NCBI GenBank assembly: GCA_963995525.1
Contig: OZ023213.1
Coordinates: 45,510,294-45,574,293 of the forward strand
Direction: 5' to 3'
Length of the DNA stretch: 64,000 nucleotides
Origin: Escarpia spicata
Lineage: Eukaryota > Annelida > Polychaeta > Sabellida > Siboglinidae
Part shown: positions 27,601 to 39,600 of the stretch, in pieces
Numbering within the stretch: position 1 is the stretch's first letter
Layout: each line of letters starts with the position of its first letter
Position numbers and translations under genes: made by a program
Notes under the pieces: generated by a model
The model's database searches: none
Seen by the model: only the letters and a program-made list of their open reading frames with translations
Told to the model about the DNA's origin: nothing

Positions 27601-30600
27601 ACATGCTTGTTTAGTCACATTATGTCTATTAATTAACTCCTTGGCTTCAATCTGCTGTAAAATTAACTAGAGTACAGATAATTATATATGTTTTAATGTG
27701 CAATGAAGAAGACATATTTCCCTTTAATGTGGTTTTTAAAATGTTGGTTCCAAAGACCATTTTCATGGAATTGCCCTGTTTTTAAATTCCAGTAATCATC
27801 AACCAGCCCTCTTGACTGCCACTACCAGAACTTTTAGCAGCAGTACTTTTAGTTCTAGTTCCATGTCTTTTTCAGCTGATCTAATCATTGTTCAGTTTCT
27901 TAGCTATATCAAGCTCGGCTATGCAAAAACCAAATTAAACCTGTCCTCTTCACATCAGATCTGGAGCTCCACCCCACCAAACCATTCTGGTGGCCTTCTT
28001 GCCCTACTTCTGTGTAACAGTTGTGTCATGTACCATAGTCATGCATTAGAATTTGTACAATCACACGCTAAAAACAAACAAATATCTTTGGTAATACCGT
28101 AACTTTTATTCTTTTTGCGCTACAGCACAATCAAAAATTTTCTTATTGGTCAAGCCTTGCCACTAATATTTTGTAAGCAGTAGTTCAATAACATCTTTTA
28201 GTGAGACAGATTTTGGTCGATGTAATGTCGGAAAACAACTTTTATAACCATTTGTTTGCACAAATTTTAAGTGTACAAATTTTAGAATGTAGGTAGAGCT
28301 TGTCTACAATTATCAACATTTATTCATACAAAGCGTTCAAAAGGGAGGGTCTGTGTACTAATGATAAAAAAAGTTGGTAGTTTGCGAATTGCATATATCT
28401 GTATAGATTTAAAATAAATGGGACGTCCACAACTATTTCTCATGTCACCACTGTTCTATTTGCTATTGGTTTAAACTATTTTACATCGTAAACATTAATT
28501 ACCAGGGAACGTTGACTCATTTGGTTAGGATGTCAGTTGAGACAAATTTGTAGTAGTAAAAAGTGGATCCCAGTCTCGTTTTTGTTTTGAACATATGTGT
28601 TAAATGCTGCTGGTTCCTTGTGTAGACTCGTGGTCTTGTTGTAGGAGGACAAGGCAGACACTAAGCAAGCCCCAGGTGCCAGCTTAGCTGCCGAATGGGA
28701 AGCCTTTGAAAGTCTCCTTGGCGGTTCTGCATTCACACCTGAGGCACCAGCATCAGGCCGGCCAACGAGCGTACCTCAACCTGTTGCTGCACCTAGCTGT
28801 TCTGCATCAGGAATACCAGCCCCTGTCAGCTACCCGACTTGTGCTGTTCCAAAGAAAGATAAGTCACATGATGGGGAAGTATCAGAGTCATCGAGCGAGG
28901 GGTCAGATTCATCATCAAGGAGCGGTAAGAGAGCACGCAAACGAGGACAACGCAAGAGCAGTAAAGGCAGTTTGAAGAATCGCGTTTCTAGATCGTTGTC
29001 GTCGGATTCCGACTCGTCGAATTCTTCGTATTCGCCGTCAAGGGCAACTACAGACGTCAGTGCTGCAAAGAAGCACTGGTCACAGCATTCGGACAGTTCT
29101 AGTGATGACCGTGACTCAGAACGACAACGCGTGCATAGTTCGGACTCTTCAGACAGTTCCGAAAACTCCCCACAAAGGCTGCATGATAAATATAAATCAA
29201 GTGATTCAGATGCACCTTTGGACGATGACAAACATAACAAATTGGCTTCACTGAAATCAGAATCTTGGCTGCAAAGTAAACATACTGCAGAAGAGTCGAC
29301 AGCTGGTTGTGCGGACTCTAAAGTTGCAGGGGACATTGAGGAACCAGGACAGACAGATGCCTCTGCTTTGTCAAATATAGAAGTGACCCTGAGGGAAAGG
29401 CTGCTCAAGATAGCTGAAGAGAACTGTACAGGTAATTATTTGTTTCGTCAGGCGACGATCAGATTGGAGTCGTTAATTTCTAGTTATATGGTTATATATC
29501 ACATCTGTACTTGGACATAACCAGGTACCTAGCTAGCTAAATGAGGCACTTGATATATTGTTACATTATATTGTGTTTGTTTGGTTAGTTGTTTCATAAC
29601 AGCGTAAAACATTGCAGGAGTTGTATCTAGAAACACAACAAATTATTCCTAACATAATGGATCTCAATTTTTGACGCTAATTTCCTATTCTCTAAAATCA
29701 GATATTCTTTTAAAGTGATCCTAATTTTGGTTACAAGAAGGTGAGCACTAAGAGGTGGTTTCATAAGTCAGAAAATACTTTATGCGTTTTTAGCATTGGT
29801 TCAAACTCCTCCATCACCAGTATATGGTGCGGACATTTTTTTCTTCAAATAGCTCATCTGTTTGCATTAGTGTTTCATTTGCTAGATGGCCCACTGTATC
29901 AGTTTATTTGTAGCATACTGTTACAATAAAAATCATAACTTTGCTAATACTTATCACACAAATATGAATGAGGTGTCGTTTTATTGCTAAAGGAATGCTT
30001 TTTTTTTAATAAAATGATAAAATCTCTAACATTCCATAATCATGGGGATATCATCATCTAAACTTCATCCAATAATTACAAAAATAAACATTTTATCCTG
30101 CTGCCAGATAATTACTGAGTGGATATATGCCCTAGTAGCAAGTAGCTGTAGCCATACGTGTTAGCTACCAAATAACATAAAAATTAATCAACTCTGTTGA
30201 GAACTTTTATGTTTATGATTTTTTCCAATATAAAAATAGGCCGATTCTAGCAGCTTGATCCACTAATAACCTTATTCATGAATACTGTCAGGCATTTTGT
30301 CGAAATATTGACACGGTAACTTGACATAATCCGAAGTAAACATTCGAAGTGAACAATTCTCTGCAATGATGTCTGCCATTTTGTTGTTTACTTCAGCTCC
30401 GGGGGGTGTAATGCTTTGTTCTGATTTGTTGAATTTGCTTAGGCAGACGATGTCATTTTTGGCAGATTGGCCAATAACAGAGATTTCCATTGATACCACG
30501 TGTGTGAGGGTTTCAACTTTATGAATGGATATGTAAATTTAATTACGTGGGGCATAGTAAAACCGACTTGGTCACATGTTTTGTCAGCTAGGCAGTCACT

Positions 30601-33600
30601 AGCTGTCGAATCTGCTCATGAATAAATATACACCATCTTGAAAAATCTGTCAGCTATCCAGCGATACCAAATGTTCACATGTCAGTTCCCTAGCACGGAA
30701 ACTAAAATTTTTACTATTAAGGTAGGTACTGTCGACCGATGAATCAGCCCTGGCCGGTCGCAGGGTTAACATATTTTAGGACTTTGTGAACTGATGCGAC
30801 CAATTATAAAGGGTAACTTACAAAATGTGTTTTCTTCAGGGGAGGTGTCAAAAGCAGACCAAGTTCGTCGGGGAAGAGATATCAGCAGCAGTCGCAGTCC
30901 AAGTCCGTACAAGGTGGGTTGTGTGTTTCCGATGGTGTTGAGCAGCAAAACCCTCACGAATTCGTTTCCTATAATTTAGTTAGTATCTGTCCATTGTTAC
31001 TTATGCCTGTTGACAGACATCTATTGACCAGCATCCTGAAAATATACTGTACATGTTGACAGTTAGATGATGTATTTTATGTTAGGTTATCAGTGTTATC
31101 TAGATTGTGTTTCACAGAAAGTAAGTTTGGGAAATGTCAGATGATAGGAGTCAATAGGACCATTGTTGAAACTGCTAGGGTTGTATCTAGACTTGCCTAG
31201 ACCTTGTGTCGATCATGCTTTGAGATTCTACACTTTGCCTAAGGCTTATTTTTCCAACTGTTTGCATTGCTACTTTTACAATGTGGAAACTCAAATTCAT
31301 GAACGTTACAAGTGGTGGATCAAAGATTTTCTGGGTCTTTAAATAGCAGACATGTGTTTTCTGTGCGGTGTGTAGCCCCCTTTCACCTAAAAAATTATCC
31401 CAAGGAAAAAACCTGCTGCAATCTGGCCAATTCCTGTCGATATTAACACGTTTGTCTATAAACGATACTCAGAGTCAGAATGTGAGCTTGATAAGCGGGG
31501 ACCACGTTCTGACACCCGCCGCAAGACAGAAGACACGCCCTCATGGCAGTTAGGGGGCAGCGCTCTCACCAGATGTCACCGCATTGCGACCGCTGTCAAA
31601 GTATGTTGGAGGGTCAGGCATGTTCGTAAGCCGTGTCGTTTTTTAAGTTCGTTAAATCGCCGATGCGATCTGAATGGTATGGCAGTGACTGACTATCACC
31701 TGTCCCCGTTTGCCCATTTTTATGATAACTAACACGTTAACGTAACTACATGCTGGTGTCCAAATTATAGAGAATAGCCATTGCAGAAGAAGTCCACACA
31801 ACTAAGATCCAATCCTAAACATTCTAAGAAATCTACACGGAAACCGTTTTTCGTGAAGCATGTGTCCGTAGCATGCAATATTGCTTGTTTTTTTAATTTA
31901 CATTTGAACAAAATTAAGATTGATTGAATTTATTCAGTATTTTGTATTTGGGTGGCAGTGAAATAGTATTGTTTATGAAATTACAACGACCATGCTCATT
32001 CTGACATATTTTGCATTTAGCTTAGTGATTGTTTTTTCTTTGTTAACTGATTTTTTTCCCACCCAAGTTGTGAAAACGGTTTTCCAATTTTGTGTAGTAG
32101 CCACTGTTTAAATGGCTACTGGTTAGAGTAAGCCTAGAATGAGAACAGGTGAAAGCAGTGTTAGATTTGTTGACCTAACATAACGGTGAAACAATTGTTT
32201 CTCCCATCTAACGAACGGCTCTTGTAGTATTATTATTACACGTGCACTGTAACAGGAATACTTGTGTTATATCATTGGTAAGAATACGTCAGTTAGTTAC
32301 ATTATTACACACCTTATAATTGCGTTACTATTTGAGGAATAGTGTTGGGATATGTTTGATGATTTCTATATTTGTTGGCTCGTCATGCTGCTGATATTCG
32401 TATGACAGGCATGAGATTAATTTGAATTTTGTCTTATTACCTGATTCTCACCAACAGCGCAGTGAGTTAAAGGGAAAGCATCGTCGTGGTAGCCGATCGC
32501 GGTCACGGTCGCGAGACAAGGGTCGCCGACATGGTAGCCGTAGAAGAAGGTCACGTGAACGCTCACGGAGAGGTCGAAGTCACAGGTCAAGGTCCAGATC
32601 ACATCACAGACGGTCCGGTTCGAGGGGGAGGAAGACATCGACGTCAAGTGTGACGAAATCACCATCAAAGGAGCGCAGAAGGAGGCTTAGTAGTGTACGT
32701 GTCATCTGTCTTTGTATTAGCAACAATGCCCACACTAATAGGATGACTTAGTAGTGTACGTGTCATCTGTCTTTGTATTAGCAACAATGCCCACACTAAT
32801 AGGATGACTTAGTAGTGTACGTGTCATCTGTCTTTGTATTAGCAACAATGCCCACACTAATAGGATGACTTAGTAGTGTACGTGTCATCTGTCTTTGTAT
32901 TAGCAACAATGCCCACACTAATAGGATGACTTAGTAGTGTACGTGTCATCTGTCTTTGTATTAGCAACAATGCCCACACTAATAGGATGACTTAGTAGTG
33001 TACGTGTCATCTGTCTTTGTATTAGCAACAATGCCCACACTAATAGGATGACTTAGTAGTGTACGTGTCATCTGTCTTTGTATTAGCAACAATGCCCACA
33101 CTAATAGGATGACTTAGTAGTGTACGTGTCATCTGTCTTTGTATTAGCAACAATGCCCACACTAATAGGATGACTTAGTAGTGTACGTGTCATCTGTCTT
33201 TGTATTAGCAACAATGCCCACACTAATAGGATGACTTAGTAGTGTACGTGTCATCTGTCTTTGTATTAGCAACAATGCCCACACTAATAGGATGACTTAG
33301 TAATGTGTAAGAGCCTCTGGGTGATTGTCTTAATGGTTGGATCAGAAACAAAGCAGTCAAGGCCTTAGTTTGATATTATGTGCCATAGGGCGCTACATTG
33401 CACAGACACAGTGGGACAGGATCACAAAGCATTTGGTAGTTGGATTATGTATCTTTGTTTACAATGTTATGAGTGTTCTACGATTGTGCCAAGCTGCATA
33501 AACCGTACACTGACCTGTTGTTGATGGTTTACACAGGAATTAAGTCATAAAAATACCTGGAGTATAGTAAATAGTAATTAAATATCCAGTACAGGTATTC

Positions 33601-36600
33601 TAATAATAAGCACTATATATAGGTTTGTTTGAACTTTGCAAACTTACGAGACAACTGCCTGACTTTTAGTTTCACGTTTATTATCTTCTGCTGTTTTAGA
33701 CTACTGATGACAAAGACGTGACAAAGAGTGACCATAAGAAATCGCCACGGCAACGCTCCAGAAGCAGGTCGTGGGGTCACTGCAGCAAGTCGCGGGGTCG
33801 TCGCAGCAGGTCACGGGGTCGTCGAAGTAGCTCACGACACCGCCGGAGCAGGTCACGGGGTCGACGGAGCAGGTCACGGGGTCGACGGAGCAGGTCACGG
33901 GGTCGACGGAGCAAGTCACATGATGGTCGCAGTAAGAAACAAGGTCGTGGCCGTCATTACAGTCCCCCAACACATAGTCATGGGTTTGAGGGATATTCCA
34001 GGTATGCCATCTCTGATTTTCTCTTATACTGTTACTAACCCTGGTAACTATAACATTTGGTAGAGGGGGGTCCAAGGCAGTTTTGTCTGACACTGATATT
34101 TTATGCTTCTAACCGAAAATGTTGATATATTGTTATCATCATATCCATGTTTAGAAACTTTCTTCTGAGGAGGGGATGGGGGCTGAAGCCAGATGAAAGG
34201 AATTTCATTGAAATAAAATTAAGTTGCTAGGTCAAACAAATGTTATCTCGTAGCGTAGCTATGTAAATATAAGGTAGGCTTTATTCATCCTGGCGGCAAA
34301 ATAAATTATTGACAAAAATAAAACAAGAAAAACCAAATTAATAATAAAAACTATATCAAACATCTAAATAGCAGTGTATGTGGCATCGTTTGGTGAACTA
34401 GTGTTGTGTTCAGGGTGTAGAAGAGTAGTTCGTTTTTGTTTCACTGCGTAAATTGAAATTAAAAGTTGCTAGAACAAACAGGACAACAAATGTGATACGT
34501 GTGTGTGCAGTATATGGAAGAAGTTCTTTGTCTTTATTCTTTTTGTTTCACCTAAATTGAAATTAAAAGTTGCTAGGCTAAACAAATTGCATTTGAGAGA
34601 GGGGGAGCAAGGGATGGGAAGGGGGAAGAGAGAACTAGAGGGGGAGACAGAGTGAGCGAGGGGGGAGACAGAGTGAGTATGGGGATAACAAATGATCTCT
34701 GTGCCCAGGAAGTGGAAGAAGAAACGTCCGCTGGAGAAGGGTAGGAACTGCATGATGCGCAGTCCGAGTCGGTCTCCATCGCGACAGAAGGTGCGCCTCT
34801 ACAAGCTGCTCAAGCAGGCGGCACCACCTGACAAGAGACTTACCTTCAAGGAGAGTCTCCTGCAACAGCTGATGAAGTTACAGAAGGATGCTAACGCAGG
34901 CACTCTCACCCTCGACCCCAGCACTCTAGAGGCACTCGGTAAGTCTTAAGCCTTGATGCACCCTCGAACCCAGCACTCTGGAAGCACTTGGTAAACCAGG
35001 TATTAAACTGTTCACCTTGATGCACCCTCGACCCCGGTGCAATAGATGCACTCGGTATTTACAACCAGGCATTAAACTGTTCATCTTGATGCACCCTTGA
35101 TCCCAGTGCTATAGAGACACTCGATAAGGCTTACAACCAGGTATTAAACTGTTCATCTTGATGCACCCTTGATCCCAACACCCAGTGCTATAGAGATACT
35201 CGATAAGTCTTAAACCTTGATGCACCCTCGACCCCAGCACTCTAGAGGCACTTGGTAAGTCTTACAACCAGGTATTAAACTGTTCACCTTGATGCACCCT
35301 TGATCCCAACACCCAGTGCTATAGAGACACTCAATAAGTCTTAAACCTTGATGCTCCCTCGACCCCAGCACTCTAGAGGCACTTGGTAAGTCTTACAACC
35401 AGGTATTAAACTGTTCACCTTGATGCACCCTTGATCCCAACACCCAGTGCTATAGAGACACTCAATAAGTCTTAAACCTTGATGCTACCTCGACCCCAGC
35501 ACTCTAGAGGCACTTGGTAAATCTTACAACCAGGTATTAAACTGTTCACCTTGATGCACCCTTGATCCCAACACCCAGTGCTATAGAGACACTCAATAAG
35601 TCTTAAACATTGATGCACCCTCGACCCCAGCACTCTAGAGGCACTTGGTAAGTCTTACAACCAGGTATTAAACTGTTCACCTTGATGCACCCTTGATCCC
35701 AACACCCAGTGCTATAGAGACACTCAATAAGTCTTAAACCTTGATGCTCCCTCGACCCCAGCACTCTAGAGGCACTTGGTAAATCTTACAACCAGGTATT
35801 AAACTGTTCACCTTGATGCACCCTTGATCCCAACACCCAGTGCTATAGAGACACTCAATAAGTCTTAAACCTTGATGCTCCCTCGACCCCAGCACTCTAG
35901 AGGCACTTGGTAAGTCTTACAACCAGGTATTAATTAAACTGTTCACCTTGATGCACCCTTGATCCCAACACCCAGTGCTATAGAGACACTCAATAAGTCT
36001 TAAACATTGATGCACCCTCGACCCCAGCACTCTAGAGGCACTTGGTAAGTCTTACAACCAGGTATTAAACTGTTCACCTTGATGCACCCTTGATCCCAAC
36101 ACCCAGTGCTATAGAGACACTCAATAAGTCTTAAACCTTGATGCTCCCTCGACCCCAGCACTCTAGAGGCACTTGGTAAATCTTACAACCAGGTATTAAA
36201 CTGTTCACCTTGATGCACCCTTGATCCCAACACCCAGTGCTATAGAGACACTCAATAAGTCTTAAACCTTGATGCTCCCTCGACCCCAGCATTCTAGAGG
36301 CACTTGGTAAATCTTACAACCAGGTATTAATTAAACTGTTCACCTTGATCCCAGGACTATAGAGGGTATTGGTGAGTCTTACAGCCAGATATTAAAGCAA
36401 TTCTTTGAGAATTGTAATCTCTAATATACAGTTATTCATTAATCCTGTTGATATGACTAATTGGTGTAATTCTGTGCACTTATTTTATTATAATTTATGG
36501 GTTATTAATCACAAATGACCTTGACAATGTACTGATAAAATAACTGCATGTGCAGTTTCCACTTTGAGCATTATTATTATGAATCCTGAATGACAGATCC

Positions 36601-39600
36601 TGCCAAATTTAAATAAATAGTAAAATATTGTCACTTTCGTGATGTGTTTTATAAGTTATATATCTGTAGTTGTGCACTGTAATATGTACTAATGTTTGCA
36701 CATTCAGCAACTTTCAGATAATGTAACTAGAAAATTAATAATTTTAGAGACACCTGAAAGCAGGTAAATATAATGGGTGTGATTCCGGGTGTTTATCCCT
36801 TCCTTGTTCATGTACGAGGCTATTACAGACACAAGTTGCTTAGCTTTTTTGCAGAAGTAGTCCACTAAGGCCATTTAAACATTAGGTAAAATATAAATAC
36901 ATTTTGAGACACCAACTTTTTTTTCCTGAAAATGATTGATCTGACACGGAATGGCCCATTAATAAAATATGTTCTATTCTTTCTCCTTGTTCCCTGTACA
37001 GGGATGAGGGTCAGATGTAATACTGTCTAACCACTCACTCTCTTCTTTCCATAACTCCCTGTTGGCACCCCCCTCGCGCTTTCTTTCATCCTCACACGAT
37101 CATTTCATGTCCCTTGTTACACAATCCTCCCGTGGTTATGACCTTCTCCTGGGTCCTTGGTATTGTCCCACCGCTGCTCTCTTTATGTACATGAAGCAGT
37201 AAAAAGTTGTTGTCTGTCGACAGAGGCGGCCCACGAGAAACCGAGTAGTCTGCCACTCAACAGCAGCAACCCTCTCCTGGCCATGATGATGGCAGCGGGA
37301 GACAAGGTGACTCCACAGCAAGCCCTGCTACAGACCATGGCAGCCATGCACCAGAAGGTTCCTGTCTGTGTGTCGCACGTTGTTAGGTTGAGATGTTGTG
37401 AAGTCAGTGAATGATAGAATCGCCTCACCCTTTTTCTTCCTTGTTCAACATTGTGCAGTCCGATTTTGTATCAAATGAAATTATATGTATGTGTTTAACA
37501 CTCGTAAGTTATGTGCATATCAAAAATTGAGAAACGCAATTTTAAATTATAATTTTTTTAATGAAAAATATGCCCTGATAGCAAATAGTAAATATAGTTG
37601 ATTTTCAACTATGCAGATGTGGTAGTTAGTGTTTAGAATGTTACAATATTTGTTTATAAATGCATGATTACATGGTGTAGAGCAAGCGCAGTTTTCTGCT
37701 CGGAATGCTGACAATTTGGACCAGTTCTGTGTATTACAGGACAGGACTAAGATATAGGACAACTGTAACATATGCAAGAAGTATATAAAAAAAAAACTAT
37801 AAAGTAGTGTATGTTGATGATGACTCGTGTTGCAGGCCCAAGAGATAACGGGCGTGGCAGTGCCCAAGTATTACAATCCTGCTGCTGTCAACCCGCTCAA
37901 GTATGCCGAACAAATGCAGAAACGCAAACTGCTGTGGTCGAAGGCGAAAACTGACAACAACGAGGTGGGTGGTTATTGGGTTAATACATTCTTAAATCTG
38001 AGTTTACTCATTTTGGTACATCAGGATCAAATGTCACTAACCTTGACACCAAAATAGTATTCAATTGTGTGATGCACATATATAAATAGAACATTGCCAT
38101 TTTCAAGACCAGCACCATTAGAGCAAACGCTATGTAAATTAATGTATTAGGAAGTAATGCATGAAAATGGATAAGTCGGCAGCTCTGAACACATTATTTT
38201 TTAAATGATAAAATATACATGTATAACATAAATAAATGAAAGTAATCAATACATTTATTAAATGTTCTTGCTGAACACGGATTGCACTATAAACAAAAAA
38301 TTGTCAAACCAACACCGACGAAAACAAAGACAACAATGCAACTTGAAAACAGATTGTGGGCGGATTTTTGAATATCATTGCATTCCGAATATGTTTCTAC
38401 GACATTCAATTAACTTACTTCATACTGATGTGTGAGCAATTAATCCAAAACTACTGAAGATATTTCAACAAATGAGGTATCATTTTAAAGCTTTGATTGA
38501 ATACTTTTTGTTGAGTTCTGTAATGCTTTTACTATTGTTTTGTGTGTGTGCGTGTGAAATTTGTGCACACTATTTGTTGGAGATAATGTTGATGTTTAAC
38601 ATAAGTGCGTGTTGGTGTGTGGCAACTCTGTCAGATGACTGTTACATAAGTGCTTGTGGGGCGTGGTAACTCTGTCAGATGACTGTTACATAAGTGTGTG
38701 TGGGGTGTGGCAACTCTGTCAGATGACTGTTACATAAGTGCATGTGGGGCGTGGTAACTCTGTCAGATGACTGTTACATAAGTGCATGTGGGGCGTGGTA
38801 ACTCTGTCAGATGACTGTTACATAAGTGCGTGTGGGGCGTGGTAACTCTGTCAGATGACTGTTACATAAGTGCTTGTGGGGCGTGGTAACTCTGTCAGAT
38901 GACTGTTACATAAGTGCATGTGGGGCGTGGTAACTCTGTCAGATGACTGTTACATAAGTACGTGTGGGGCGTGGTAACTCTGTCAGATGACTGTTACATA
39001 AGTGCTTGTGGGGCGTGGTAACTCTGTCAGATGACTGTTACATAAGTGCATGTGGGGCATGGTAACTGTCAGATGACTGTTACATAAGTGCGTGTGGGGC
39101 GTGGCAACTCTGTCAGATGACTGTTACAGAAGTGCTCGTGGGGCGTGGTAACTCTGTCAGATGACTGTTACATAAGTGCGTGTGGGGTGTGGCAACTCTG
39201 TCAGATGACTGTTACATAAGTGCTTGTGGGGCGTGGTAACTCTGTCAGATGACTGTTACATAAGTGCGTGTGGGGCGTGGCAACTCTGTCAGATGACTGT
39301 TACAGAAGTGCTCGTGGGGCGTGGTAACTCTGTCAGATGACTGTTACATAAGTGCGTGTGGGGTGTGGCAACTCTGTCAGATGAATGTTACATAAGTGCT
39401 TGTGGGGTGTGGTAACTCTGTCAGATGACTGTTACATAAGTGCGTGTGGGGTGTGGTAACTCTGTCAGATGACTGTTACATAAGTGCTTGTGGGGCGTGG
39501 TAACTCTATCAGATGACTGTTACATAAGTGCGTGTGGGGCGTGGTAACTCTGTCAGATGACTGTTACATAACTGCGTGTGGGGTGTAGTAACTCTGTCAG

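Noticed and set aside
28830..29408. 192-codon minus-strand frame, Ser/Leu-rich
   Set aside because: Antisense shadow of the Ser/Asp-rich RSRC2 exon 2.
32686..33295. CRISPR-like array of 61-bp units
   Set aside because: Units are identical throughout, with no spacers; it is a minisatellite containing a splice donor.
33701..34093. Minus-strand frame with repeated DPVTCSV
   Set aside because: Antisense shadow of the RS-repeat exon of RSRC2.
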